Shown here: one piece after another, positions 14,062-23,470 of the stretch
Layout of the letters: the number at the start of each line of letters is the position of its first letter
Numbering within the stretch: position 1 is the stretch's first letter
Virus record (IMG/VR): IMGVR_UViG_3300035162_001077
Span: 1 to 26,272 of that record
DNA from: a virus
Strand: one strand, 5' to 3'
DNA: 26,272 nucleotides
Position numbers and translations under genes: made by a program
The notes under the pieces: generated by a model
What the model was told of the DNA's origin: nothing
What the model saw: the letters and a program-made list of their open reading frames with translations, nothing else
The model's database searches: none

Positions 14062-14454
14062 AGATCATGGTCATGTGATCAATGCCGTTCAAAAAAAGGC
14101 TTGCGTGAATTGCGTGGCAACTGTGGAAATGCATTCAAGGATGGATTGCCCTTGTCTGATGAAGATGAACACGGGCGGTTTGTGCCTGGTTATCGAATCG
14201 CTCCAAACTGTGGTGAATGGTATTCAGATTTAAAAGTGCGTTCTTGTCCAATTGCAGGAATGAACAAGATGGCATCAATCATCACAGCATTCAATCGACA
14301 TCAAAGCGGTCTGATTCGATTGACTGAGACATTTCCAAATCCATCATGTGCAATCTTGGATTGCTTTGATATACTCAATTCAAACACAAATGAATTGCAA
14401 CGCCGTTCACATGAACAACAAATGAAGGAATTGAACCATGGCAACAGAAACTGA
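14020..14454 (+). CDS. Tail chaperone T extension (made by -1 frameshift)
   Basis: This frame has no good start of its own: the first in-frame possibility is a GTG at 14038 that lies inside the hairpin and lacks a Shine-Dalgarno. It is open upstream to the slippery site, and after the shift reads on as IALATAVWVPHSGG. The extension adds 144 residues and would give a GT fusion of 312 residues (13517-14454). It has many cysteines: SWSCDQCRSKK, RGNCGNAF, APNCGEWY, VRSCPIAG and, later, PSCAILDCFD. The first four clusters could bind zinc. In lambda the T domain binds the tail tube protein while G binds the tape measure. The end overlaps the tape measure start by 17 bases. Confidence 0.87.
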   Translation: MALATAVWVPHSGGRSWSCDQCRSKKGLRELRGNCGNAFKDGLPLSDEDEHGRFVPGYRIAPNCGEWYSDLKVRSCPIAGMNKMASIITAFNRHQSGLIRLTETFPNPSCAILDCFDILNSNTNELQRRSHEQQMKELNHGNRN

Positions 14455-16570
14455 AATTGATATTGAGATACAGCTGTCAGGAGCACAAAAGGTTGAAAAA
14501 CAAATTGATGATGTTCAAGGCGGCCTTAAAGGTTTGGGTGAAACTGGTTCAAGATTAGCTGATTCATTAGGAGCAACTAACAAGCAACTTGGTGAAGGTC
14601 TTGAAAACGTAGGTGAATCAGTAGGTGAATTAAAAGACTCATTCAAGAGTCTTGGTGTAGGTATCTCGAATTTAGGAAACACAGGAGCAAAAGGTCTACT
14701 TGGTTTAATTGGTCCATTGGGTGCAGTGGTTGCAGCAGGTGTTCTTGTATATGAGACTTTTAGACAAATCACAGGAGCGGCACAAGAAGCAGAAGATGCA
14801 CAAGAAGCAATGGCAGCCGCTGCTGGTGATCTTCAATCTAGGTTTGAAGCACTTGCAGAAAAAGGTGTGATTATGGCGGCTGAAGAAGTTGATAAGTTTT
14901 CAATGGCTGTTCTAGAGTCGCAATTCAGAAAAGAACAAATACAGAAGGCTCAAGAAAAATATGCTAAGTCATTTGAAGCAATTAGATTTGCGATCAAGAA
15001 TGTTAGAAAGTCAACAGAAGAGTTAAGGCATACAGAACAGATTTATGGAAAAGAAAATGAAACAACTAAAAAGAAACTTAGGGCCTTAGAAATTGCTCAA
15101 AATGATCTTAATTATCAAAGGGAACGCGCTAAAATCCAAGTACACGAACTTAATGTGGAACTAGAAGATTATTTGCACATTATCGAGAAGGTATCAGAAA
15201 CAGAACAAAAGGTTGAAAAGAGAACAACAGACAGCTTAAAGAAAGACGCCATTAGACTTGCGAATCTTGCAAAAGAAAATGATACAATCCGTTTTCAGAA
15301 TGAATTGAAAGATGATCAAATCCAACTTAATGAGATGCTTTCAGAAGTACAAGCAAGAAATATTAAAGTAACAAAGGATCTTGAGGACGCAAATAGGGAG
15401 CAAGTTAAAGAGATTCTTAAGTCATTAAAGCTGGAGGTAGGGGCGGCAGACGAAGTAACGCTTAATGAGAAGAAGCAAGCACAAGAAAGAAGCAAGCTAA
15501 GGCAAGAGCAAGCAAAGAAAGGGGAAATAGAACGTAGACGAATATATAAACAGAGACTAAAACAGCAAGAGCAACAATTTAAAAAAGAAGTGACTCTTCA
15601 AGCAAGAATTGATCAAATTCAGATCAAAATGAAAAAGAGTGGTATTGATCAAGCTTTTGCCCTTGAAAGCGTTCAACATCAAGCAACTTTAAGACTAGTT
15701 AAAAAGAATAGTTTAGAGGAGCAACTAGAGGAGCAACGTCACGAACTTGCACTAAGAACAATCTCAACACGAGCAATCAAAGAAGATGAAAGGGAGAGAG
15801 AAGATGAACTGCAAAAGATTCAAGATCAAAATTTAAAGAAACTTGAACTTGAATATGATCTTGCTCAAAGCATGCTTGAACTAAATGGTCAACCTGCTGC
15901 AACTGAGTTTGGACAATTGCAGAATGAACAACAGCAACGCATGGTTGCATTAGAGTTGCAATACAATAGAGAAGTTGATCTTGCTCGAATGAAGGGTGAA
16001 GGCATAAATGCAATTAATCAAGAGTATGCAATTGAACGTCTAAACTTTGACAAGCAAAATCTACAAGAACGTTCTGATTTAGTATCTGATTATTTTGACA
16101 AGTATGGTGAAGGGTTTGCACAAGCGGCCGTTGGTGCAATCCTGTTTGGTGATTCCTTTCAGGAGTCAACTGCAAAAGTCTTGAACTCATTAGCAGAACA
16201 AGCGGGCGTTGAATCAATCATGTCATTAGCAAAAGGGTTTGCACAACTTGCCCTTAGTGATCCAAGGGCATCAGCATCATTTAAAGCGGCGGCCTTGTTT
16301 GGAACGGCGGCGGTAGTTGCAGGTGCAGCAGGCGGTGCATTAAGTGGAGGGGGTGGAACGGGTGCAAGTGCATCACCAAGTGGTGCACCAACTACCGCAC
16401 CAACACCACAGCGTGAAGAAGTAAGAAATGATGCTATGGTGTTCAATGTCAACTTTGGGGGTGCGGTTGTGTATGATACCAAGAAAGCAGCAGAACAAGC
16501 ACTTGCAGACAGACTTGTCACTATACTGAATCAACCAAGGCGGGGTGCACCTCGAATCAATAGGAGATAA
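14438..16570 (+). CDS. Tail tape measure protein
   Basis: A 710-residue protein that sets tail length and is delivered into the host envelope. After an N-terminal MATETEIDIEIQLSGAQKVE a glycine-rich helical part leads to a hydrophobic segment (GAKGLLGLIGPLGAVVAAGV, about 83-102). A very long charged coiled coil (about 150-560) then runs to a second hydrophobic, alanine-rich region (FAQAAVGAILFG and AALFGTAAVVAGAAGGALSG). The C-terminus has a Pro/Ser/Thr/Ala linker and MVFNVNFGGAVVYDTKKAAE, a tail-end motif common in tape measures. AAGGA precedes the start. With the known scaling of about 0.15 nm per residue, the tail would be near 105 nm; this is an inference. Confidence 0.9.
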   Translation: MATETEIDIEIQLSGAQKVEKQIDDVQGGLKGLGETGSRLADSLGATNKQLGEGLENVGESVGELKDSFKSLGVGISNLGNTGAKGLLGLIGPLGAVVAAGVLVYETFRQITGAAQEAEDAQEAMAAAAGDLQSRFEALAEKGVIMAAEEVDKFSMAVLESQFRKEQIQKAQEKYAKSFEAIRFAIKNVRKSTEELRHTEQIYGKENETTKKKLRALEIAQNDLNYQRERAKIQVHELNVELEDYLHIIEKVSETEQKVEKRTTDSLKKDAIRLANLAKENDTIRFQNELKDDQIQLNEMLSEVQARNIKVTKDLEDANREQVKEILKSLKLEVGAADEVTLNEKKQAQERSKLRQEQAKKGEIERRRIYKQRLKQQEQQFKKEVTLQARIDQIQIKMKKSGIDQAFALESVQHQATLRLVKKNSLEEQLEEQRHELALRTISTRAIKEDEREREDELQKIQDQNLKKLELEYDLAQSMLELNGQPAATEFGQLQNEQQQRMVALELQYNREVDLARMKGEGINAINQEYAIERLNFDKQNLQERSDLVSDYFDKYGEGFAQAAVGAILFGDSFQESTAKVLNSLAEQAGVESIMSLAKGFAQLALSDPRASASFKAAALFGTAAVVAGAAGGALSGGGGTGASASPSGAPTTAPTPQREEVRNDAMVFNVNFGGAVVYDTKKAAEQALADRLVTILNQPRRGAPRINRR

Positions 16571-16571
16571 T

Positions 16572-17768
16572 ATGCCTTTAAATAATCCTTCACCAAACTT
16601 TGCTTTATTAAGTGGGTTCAATGCTCGCACTTGGTCCAATGTAAATGTGTTTGACCGTGGTTCAAATAATGTAACACTACCCACTTTCACAACGGGTCAA
16701 GGTCTGTATGATGATGTCATTTCATTCTTGAACGGGCGTGGCAGTGAATCAGGTTTTGCAATGTCTGACTTGCTTCAAACCGCATCCAACTTTGGTGCCA
16801 ACTGGTCAATCACAATCAATTCAAGTGATAAAGTTTTAATCAGTTGTGATGATAGCTTCAAGATAAGGTTGAAGGCTGGTGATGATATCCTTGGTGTTGG
16901 TTCATCAACATATGGAACAGCTGCAACGTCTTTTACATCTCCAAATGATTGGACCCGTGGCAGTAATTTAAAAGATTCACAATATGAATTTCAGAATGCA
17001 GCAGGTTCAACCACCTTTTCTTTTGACATAACAGGCAAGTTAAACGTTCAAGATTTGATTGTTGCTATAAGAGAACGTGGAACCACAAATGATGTTGATG
17101 ATGTGAACACGTCAAACAACCTTGAGAAGCTTGACTTAAATGTAAACACTGCAAGCAACTATATTAAGTGGTACATCAATGATGATGGACATGTTGAATG
17201 CATGTATTTCAGTGCTGTTGCTGATATAGATTGGGTGTCTACATCATTTAGAAACAGACTTGGATTTAGTGGCAATGAATCACCAAGTGGAACTTTGATC
17301 AGGACTTTAACAGCTGATCATCCTTGCCCTGGTGCATTGTATCCTTCAAGACCTTATCAAGATCACCATCTTCAAATTCAAACCGTATCACAATCACGCC
17401 GTAAAATTGGCGGTGGCTTTGCATCCAACTTTGTTGGTTCATATATTCAATCAAGTCTATTGTTTGACCTTGATGCGTTGCTTGATCAGATTGATCTGTA
17501 TAGACACTTTACAAATAACTTTATAGGGTACATAGGCAATGGGGAAAGAATCACGTTTTATCAGAATGTGGGTGACTCAAGAAGATCATTGACAACGGGT
17601 GAAGTCAATGCAGGTCAATCCGCCTATGATTTACTTTATACATCAGAAGACAATGGAAACACAGGACGCATTCGAGGGTCACTAGTTGATTCAGATGCTA
17701 TCAACCTTGGTTATCCAAACCGCTTAAAAAGACGGGTGCCTGTGTCTTTAGTTATGGAACATCTATGA
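16572..17768 (+). CDS. Distal tail structural protein, unrecognised family
   Basis: A 398-residue protein with ATG at 16572 after AGGAG; the upstream in-frame start at 16545 would lie within the tape measure gene. It is rich in Ser, Asn, Thr and Asp with alternating beta patterns (WSITINSSDKVLISCDDSF, KIRLKAGDDILGVGS, YEFQNAAGSTTFSFDITG, GTLIRTLTADHPCP). The KVLISCDDSFKIRL and RLGFSG segments resemble the carbohydrate-binding or jelly-roll-like folds of tail proteins. It ends in an ATGA overlap with the next gene. Position right after the tape measure suggests a distal tail or tip component, but no family was recognised. Confidence 0.65.
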   Translation: MPLNNPSPNFALLSGFNARTWSNVNVFDRGSNNVTLPTFTTGQGLYDDVISFLNGRGSESGFAMSDLLQTASNFGANWSITINSSDKVLISCDDSFKIRLKAGDDILGVGSSTYGTAATSFTSPNDWTRGSNLKDSQYEFQNAAGSTTFSFDITGKLNVQDLIVAIRERGTTNDVDDVNTSNNLEKLDLNVNTASNYIKWYINDDGHVECMYFSAVADIDWVSTSFRNRLGFSGNESPSGTLIRTLTADHPCPGALYPSRPYQDHHLQIQTVSQSRRKIGGGFASNFVGSYIQSSLLFDLDALLDQIDLYRHFTNNFIGYIGNGERITFYQNVGDSRRSLTTGEVNAGQSAYDLLYTSEDNGNTGRIRGSLVDSDAINLGYPNRLKRRVPVSLVMEHL

Positions 17769-18832
17769 GTAATACATTCACAAGTCCACCAACAGTGCCT
17801 GACACTGGTGATCTGATTGCAGGCCGTGTGATCAAAACAGGATCAATGACTCGCATGGGTAATTTATCCAACTACATTCATGCACATGGTTCAACCTCGA
17901 ACTGTATCAGTCAAGCGTTTGATGTTCATACCTGCGTAACAAACTCCACATCATTTGTTGACCTGTGTAGATGGCGTGTGCCTATACCATCAAATAACCA
18001 TACTACTATTCAATTCCATGTTGCTGCCAAAGTCACCACCACAGGAACAGGAACCTTGAAGTTTACACTGACAGATTCCAACAGTGTTGCACAAGGCGAC
18101 AGTTCAATTTCAATTACATCCACAGCAAGCATTCATGCACACGCAACTGTTTCACACACGTTCACATCATCCACAACGGCTGCTTATGTTGACATTGTAA
18201 TGACAGGCAAGGTTGCAGCAAATACATATGATGTGGATGTTCAAGTGATTGCAGCTCGTTTCACTGCATTGACTTCACCACTAAGTGCAGGAAACACAGC
18301 ACAAGGTTCTGATAAAATCACCCCCTTTGGTGCTTCACGCCTTGGTGCAAACAATGCACTATCATCACGAGCGGGTGTTCAATGGAGAACAAATATTGAA
18401 ACAATGAGGTCAAGGAAAAGACCATTGTTGATCTGGTCAGGTATAGAGAATCCATCAAGTGCATTTGCAGGCCGTGGTCAAGGCCCTAAATCCTTAGGTG
18501 TAGGTGACTGTCAATCCATGCAGGTTCAAAGTCCTTTGCTTGTAGGCGGTGGATCAATCACAGTGTGGATTTATGTGGTTGATATAAGTGGAACAAAGAA
18601 GTTTGCTTTTATGAACAGGTTGTTTTCTGTAACCTCGAACGGGTGGAATGAATTTACTTTCACGCCATCACTAGACAATACAACACTTGAAGCAACCATC
18701 TTTGGATTTCCATTGTACAAGATCAATCCAACGGCTTATGTTGAATCTGATACATTGCTTGATTCAGCAGACCGTCTTGCAGCTGTATTAAGTGCACCTC
18801 GAATCACGGCCTTATCTGTATGGAGTAATTAA
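17765..18832 (+). CDS. Distal tail protein, beta-rich, unrecognised
   Basis: A 355-residue beta-rich protein. Residues about 50-165 look like an immunoglobulin- or jelly-roll-like beta domain (VDLCRWRVPIPSNNHTTIQF, HVAAKVTTTGTGTLKFTLTD, AYVDIVMTGKV, YDVDVQVIAARF). The C-terminal half has two more strand-rich segments (SITVWIYVVDISGTKKFAFM, WNEFTFTPSLDNTTLEATIF). No catalytic motif, signal peptide or membrane segment is seen. It shares ATGA with the preceding gene and is spaced one base from the next. The neighbourhood implies a tail-tip or receptor-contact role; the family is not recognised. Confidence 0.65.
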   Translation: MSNTFTSPPTVPDTGDLIAGRVIKTGSMTRMGNLSNYIHAHGSTSNCISQAFDVHTCVTNSTSFVDLCRWRVPIPSNNHTTIQFHVAAKVTTTGTGTLKFTLTDSNSVAQGDSSISITSTASIHAHATVSHTFTSSTTAAYVDIVMTGKVAANTYDVDVQVIAARFTALTSPLSAGNTAQGSDKITPFGASRLGANNALSSRAGVQWRTNIETMRSRKRPLLIWSGIENPSSAFAGRGQGPKSLGVGDCQSMQVQSPLLVGGGSITVWIYVVDISGTKKFAFMNRLFSVTSNGWNEFTFTPSLDNTTLEATIFGFPLYKINPTAYVESDTLLDSADRLAAVLSAPRITALSVWSN

Positions 18833-18833
18833 G

Positions 18834-19475
18834 ATGCTAGTACCTAGATCTTTTCAACCACTCGCAAGAGAACAATCCACATATATGGGTGTGACTGTTG
18901 TAGGTGGTGTAGTCAATCAGTTTGCACAAGCCTTGGTTCAAATGTCTCATTGCAAGTTTTTAGGACATGCAAATTATACAATTGCAAAAGATACTGTTGG
19001 CAGGTTTGGTGGAATCTTCTCAACAGTGACAAGCACCAATTGGTCAGGTATTTCACCTGGTCTAAATAAAACAAGTAAGTATTACTCGTTCATGTATGGA
19101 TCCACACCAATCAGTGAATGGATAGGTGTAATCTTTCAGTATGTGGCCACGAACTCAAGTAGTGGCAACAGTCCTGCCATCACATTCAGAATCAAAAATA
19201 CAAGTGGTACTGTTCTTTCAAAGGCGGTCAAGTTTTCATTTCCTGCACACCTCCAAATGTTTAATGATGGTGATCTTGACAGACCTGCAACAGCAACCAC
19301 AGGTGCAACATTTTACAATCCACCAAGTGGAACAAGTGGTACTGATGATCCAAGACCCCTTTATATCCCCTTATCAAATCGTGGTGAAATGCTATTGTTT
19401 GAAGTTGAGGTTGAAGACTGTGATCTTGTATCTGTTTCTTTCTTTGATCTATACCAACCAGAGGTGACACCATGA
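18834..19475 (+). CDS. Distal tail protein, unrecognised
   Basis: A 213-residue protein. The ATG at 18834 is preferred over an upstream in-frame start because GGAG lies 8 bases before it and the upstream part overlaps the previous gene. The predicted structure is mostly beta (MGVTVVGGVVNQFAQALVQM, EWIGVIFQYVATNSSSGNSP, AITFRIKNTSGTVLSKAVKF, EMLLFEVEVEDCDLVSVSFF). It ends in an ATGA overlap with the hub gene. It may form a ring or accessory domain between distal tail and hub, but no family could be assigned. Confidence 0.65.
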   Translation: MLVPRSFQPLAREQSTYMGVTVVGGVVNQFAQALVQMSHCKFLGHANYTIAKDTVGRFGGIFSTVTSTNWSGISPGLNKTSKYYSFMYGSTPISEWIGVIFQYVATNSSSGNSPAITFRIKNTSGTVLSKAVKFSFPAHLQMFNDGDLDRPATATTGATFYNPPSGTSGTDDPRPLYIPLSNRGEMLLFEVEVEDCDLVSVSFFDLYQPEVTP

Positions 19476-22400
19476 GTATCCTTGAACAACATGGTAGACG
19501 TGTCTTTGTCTTAGAAATTGGTGGTCTTTCCACACGTTATGTTTCTGACAGTGTGGATATTTCCACAACCAACCTTGATGCAAACTTGACAACAGGTATT
19601 GCATACTCGAACGTTGAAGGCATTGTTGAAGTTGGTGCATACCAAGCAAGCATTGATCCTGCTGGTGGAATTGCAGACTACTCACCTGTTTCAATCATGC
19701 TTTCATCTGAAAGATTAAGAGGGGGTTTATCAGATCCGCATGTGATCTTTGGAAGATGTGGACCTCGTGCAACTGATGTTATCAAAGCACAAGTGTCAAC
19801 TGACATCTTTCACAATGACGCAACTAAAACAATCACAGTTGATCAAGACTTTACATCTTTGTCATTTCCAAGGGTAATGCACATAGGTGCAGAAACAGTT
19901 CGAGTGAGTAGTGCAACGTCAACCACACTGACAATTTCAAACCGTGGTGTTGGACGTACTCCTATTCAAACACATGTATCATCATTGGGTGGAACCAATG
20001 TGCCTGAAATCTTCACTGAGATTGTAAACTTTAGAGGGCGTAAAGCTTCACTGTTTATGGGACAAAAAAGACCAGATGGATCAATCAATGCAATGACTGA
20101 AATCATCAATGGCTTTATAGAAGAATCACCTGATGTTGAAACAATCAATGCAATTAACCTTTCTATTATCCCATTGACCGCACTGATTGATAATAAAGTT
20201 TCTGATACTGCATTGAACACAACACTTGTGCAGGGGTATCACAACTTTGATGAATTGAATGGATCCAAACTTGAATATATTATAATGACAAGTGAAAGTG
20301 AACCATTCAGAATAGTTGGATCAACAGGTTCAAGTACATTGACATACCTATCTGATGACCTACCTATTGATCACTCAACTACATTTGACGCAAGCCTGCC
20401 GCCTGCTGATGATGGCAATTATTATATTCATCCAAGATACCCTGAATTGATCAATAGTGATGGTCGTTTATTTCCTCAAACAATGACAGCCACCACATTG
20501 ACATATGACAATACAGATACGAGTTATAATAGTTTAGTGCCTTCATCCAATGCTACCAAACGAGTAAAAGTTAGAACACCAAGGGGTGAAGTAAAATCAT
20601 ACAGATTGACATCAGGTATTCAAAGATTTCCACAAGTCATCAATGATGTTTTAGAAACCAATCAAACAGGATCATCACAAGGCACGTTGGGTGCGTTCAT
20701 TAATTGGAAAGTATCAGATGACAATTCTTTTATGATGAAGTCATTAGTGAATAAAGAAACAGCAGAATCATATATCTTCTTTTTCACAGGTAAACGTGCG
20801 TTGAAGTATCTTGAGTTTGTTCATGAATTGCCACCGCTGGGAATATGGGATAATAACATCACAGGTATTTATACAACTAGCAACATGGAGAGGTTGTTTT
20901 ATCCTTTCGATATATGGGTGACTCCATTCCCAACAGATCCCATTGTTGAACAAGGGGCCGTTGAAGAACCTTTTGACAGTGCATCATGGGCATCGTTTAA
21001 AGGAGGGGATAGGAAAGACCAAAGCAAAAAGAATGACATTCGAGGTACGGCCCTTGCATATTATCAAAATGGAGAACCAACCATTCTTGTGAAAGACAAC
21101 CTTGGTTTACCAACTTCACCAAGTGCGGGCGTGTCCTTTGGTCTTGAGGTCGTATACTATGACAGAAGAGAAGATAGAGAAGGTTTTCAAACCTTTCCTA
21201 TAACGCATCAAACAACAGCAACATACGGCGGTTCTGACATTGGATACTTATTACACATTGAAGAACCATATGCAGATTCAAGGCGTTCATCGTTTGGTGA
21301 TTGGTCAGGATATGAACCTACTAAGATATACTTAACTAATCGAATTACATTTCAAACACCAGGTGAAGCAATCTTAAAACTTCTTCAAAGTGGTGGGGGT
21401 TCGAGCATCAACGGTTCATTTGATACATCATCAATTGGATTGAACATTGATGAATCAGAGATTGATATTAATTCATTTCTTCAATATGAATCCATCCCTA
21501 ACATCATGATCAACCTTGATTTACGCAGTGAAGGTGAAGATTTTAGAAGTGTACTTACTCCACTTCTTCAAGCAATGGGTGCTGTGTTGGTGATGAGAAG
21601 AAATGAAAACGGGCGGTGCAAGATTGCATTGCAACCCATTGGTTTGGAACAAGCATCATCAAGTGCATTGACTATCAATGAAGCTGATTGGATTGCAGAC
21701 ACTCCACCAACTTGGTCAACTTATGAAGACATAGTCACACAGATTGAAATCAACTTTGATTATGATGTGAATGAACAGAAGCTAAGAACAAAGCGGGTGT
21801 TTAATAATCAAGAAGCAATCAACAGATACAACAATGAAACCAACGGCATCAAGCTTGATTTGTATGGTGTATCATCAAGTCAAATAGGTGGAACGGGTGG
21901 TGACTCTTTTTCTTTCTTCTTACCTGTTATCACTCGCATATTCAATCTACTATCAAACCCGTTGAGAATATGGCGTGGTCTGATTGGTACAGGTCAAAGT
22001 GCGTTGATGGATGTTGGAAGATATGCACTAGTAAACTCACCTTTCTTAAAAGCATATGGTGTTGATTATGGTGTTACTGATGGTGTTGGTTTTATTCGTT
22101 CCATACGTCAAGAACTGATGAGTGAAGGTTGTGAAATCGAATTGATTCACACAGGTGTTCGTTCATCATCATGGAATGATTCAGCACTAGTCACTGCTAC
22201 ACCATCCACAACTACAGTGACGATTGATCAAGATGCTTTCTCGAACTCCAACGCCTTGGGTGTGGATGTCAAAGATTCAGACTTCTTCAAGGTGGATGAT
22301 GTGGTTGACTACTTGCCCGCTGGTGATCATGACAACGCAATTACAGGTTTGATCATTTCATCTATTGTCGACAATGGTGCAACTGCTACAATCACGTTTA

Positions 22401-22546
22401 CAACTACCCACGGTATTTCAACTTTAAACGGCACACTTGAACCCACTGCTTATGCAACAGCAACGGCAGGTCAACAGGTTGATGCCTATATTGCCAACGC
22501 ATCAGGTGTGCTTGGTACATCTGACAATGGAAAGGAATTTGTATGA
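19472..22546 (+). CDS. Tail hub/baseplate protein
   Basis: A 1024-residue protein, the largest complete gene here. The N-terminus has beta repeats as in hub domains of siphoviruses. Residues 133-170 (FPRVMHIGAETVRVSS to VGRTPIQTH) match a small beta unit, G-x-E-x-V then N/R-R-G-x-G-R/T-T then H, that recurs in phage tail-tip hubs. Later come large strand-rich regions (NYYIHPRYPELINSDGRLFP, GEDFRSVLTPLLQAMGAVLV at about 690-709, MRRNENGRCKIALQPIGLEQ). The last 100 residues form a separate beta domain (TTTVTIDQDAFSNSNALG onward). Size and position fit the central hub that closes the tail tube and triggers injection. Assigned by context and pattern. Confidence 0.75.
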   Translation: MSILEQHGRRVFVLEIGGLSTRYVSDSVDISTTNLDANLTTGIAYSNVEGIVEVGAYQASIDPAGGIADYSPVSIMLSSERLRGGLSDPHVIFGRCGPRATDVIKAQVSTDIFHNDATKTITVDQDFTSLSFPRVMHIGAETVRVSSATSTTLTISNRGVGRTPIQTHVSSLGGTNVPEIFTEIVNFRGRKASLFMGQKRPDGSINAMTEIINGFIEESPDVETINAINLSIIPLTALIDNKVSDTALNTTLVQGYHNFDELNGSKLEYIIMTSESEPFRIVGSTGSSTLTYLSDDLPIDHSTTFDASLPPADDGNYYIHPRYPELINSDGRLFPQTMTATTLTYDNTDTSYNSLVPSSNATKRVKVRTPRGEVKSYRLTSGIQRFPQVINDVLETNQTGSSQGTLGAFINWKVSDDNSFMMKSLVNKETAESYIFFFTGKRALKYLEFVHELPPLGIWDNNITGIYTTSNMERLFYPFDIWVTPFPTDPIVEQGAVEEPFDSASWASFKGGDRKDQSKKNDIRGTALAYYQNGEPTILVKDNLGLPTSPSAGVSFGLEVVYYDRREDREGFQTFPITHQTTATYGGSDIGYLLHIEEPYADSRRSSFGDWSGYEPTKIYLTNRITFQTPGEAILKLLQSGGGSSINGSFDTSSIGLNIDESEIDINSFLQYESIPNIMINLDLRSEGEDFRSVLTPLLQAMGAVLVMRRNENGRCKIALQPIGLEQASSSALTINEADWIADTPPTWSTYEDIVTQIEINFDYDVNEQKLRTKRVFNNQEAINRYNNETNGIKLDLYGVSSSQIGGTGGDSFSFFLPVITRIFNLLSNPLRIWRGLIGTGQSALMDVGRYALVNSPFLKAYGVDYGVTDGVGFIRSIRQELMSEGCEIELIHTGVRSSSWNDSALVTATPSTTTVTIDQDAFSNSNALGVDVKDSDFFKVDDVVDYLPAGDHDNAITGLIISSIVDNGATATITFTTTHGISTLNGTLEPTAYATATAGQQVDAYIANASGVLGTSDNGKEFV

Positions 22547-23232
22547 GTCGCTATACAAAAGCACAACTAGAAGAAAAGCTTGATATTCTTGAACATCAAG
22601 TAAGACGTTATAGAAGAGCATTCAATCAAATCAATATTGATGTTGAAGTCAATAAGACAGTCAATGTGAATATTGAACGCAATGTAAATCCACACGAGCA
22701 CGTTCACTATGTCTTGAAGAATGCAGAATCTGAATGGTCTGATAACATCACAGAACCAGGTGAAGGTGGTGACTCAAGTCGTATCACATATTATATCAAG
22801 AACAAGAATGCACTTGGTTGGACTTGGGAGGATGATTACACACGCAATGGTCAGTTTGCATGGTGCGGTGCATTTGCTGCTGCTGTCTATGGTCCAAAGG
22901 TGCGTTTCAATATTCGTCAGAAGATCTTTCCTTCTTGCTATCGTCTGTATGACAATTGGTTCAACACATCACGTCATCAAGATAAAGCATCAATAGTACC
23001 TGGTGACATTGTGGTTGTGTTTACATCTGATGAACAATCACCTAACTATGGTAACCACATCACCATTGCTCGAACTTCACCTGATAAAGATGGAAACTTT
23101 CATACTACAGAAGGAAACGCACACGGCGTTGGACCAGATCAAACGTGGCGTGAAGGTGTTGTAAAACGGACTAGAAACATTGAGAACGTTGCACATGTCT
23201 ACCGCTTGATTGATGAGGACTATGATGAATAG
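22543..23232 (+). CDS. CHAP/NlpC-P60-like cysteine peptidase
   Basis: A 229-residue protein with a papain-like Cys-His signature: FAWCGAFAAAVYG (candidate nucleophile C108), PGDIVVVF (153-160), YGNHITIARTSPD (candidate H172) and HTTEGNAHG (candidate third residue E190 or N192). This order is that of CHAP and NlpC/P60 domains that cut peptidoglycan peptide or amide bonds. Residues 1-57 form an N-terminal helix and a strand-like region with His/Asn/Val repeats (NVNIERNVNPHEHVHYV). There is no signal peptide. It follows the hub and precedes a holin-like gene, so it is either the tail-associated muralytic enzyme or the endolysin. ATGA links it to the hub gene. Confidence 0.82.
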   Translation: MSRYTKAQLEEKLDILEHQVRRYRRAFNQINIDVEVNKTVNVNIERNVNPHEHVHYVLKNAESEWSDNITEPGEGGDSSRITYYIKNKNALGWTWEDDYTRNGQFAWCGAFAAAVYGPKVRFNIRQKIFPSCYRLYDNWFNTSRHQDKASIVPGDIVVVFTSDEQSPNYGNHITIARTSPDKDGNFHTTEGNAHGVGPDQTWREGVVKRTRNIENVAHVYRLIDEDYDE

Positions 23233-23470
23233 TGAAGAAGATGTTAAAGAAGAAAAGACTATGCTTGATAGGTTAGGAGGTCGCAAAGCAATGGCCTTTT
23301 ATTGTACCTTGCTAGTTTTATTTATACTTGCTTTAATAGGAAAGGCACACGCTGAAATCATAAGTGCAATTGATAGTTTATTCTTAATCTTTGCAGGTTC
23401 CAACGTGATTAAATCCAAAACACAACAGACTCAAACAGGAGAAAACACAGATGGCACTATCAACAAATGA
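23225..23470 (+). CDS. Holin-like membrane protein
   Basis: An 81-residue protein. The start at 23225 has GAGG (23215-23218) 6 bases upstream; ATGs at 23213 and 23222 are also in frame, and dual starts are known for holins. It has a charged N-terminus (NSEEDVKEEKTMLDRLGGRK), one clear membrane helix (AMAFYCTLLVLFILALIGKA), a second weaker hydrophobic segment (IISAIDSLFLIFAGSNVI) and a polar C-terminus. It overlaps the peptidase gene by 8 bases. Holin plus peptidase is a typical lysis pair; this pair lying within the tail module is unusual but known. Topology and neighbourhood support the call, not a family match. Confidence 0.7.
   Translation: MNSEEDVKEEKTMLDRLGGRKAMAFYCTLLVLFILALIGKAHAEIISAIDSLFLIFAGSNVIKSKTQQTQTGENTDGTINK

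Noticed and set aside
14038-14454. Independent gene starting at GTG 14038
   Set aside because: There is no Shine-Dalgarno, the GTG is buried in the hairpin, and the frame continues upstream to a perfect slippery site.
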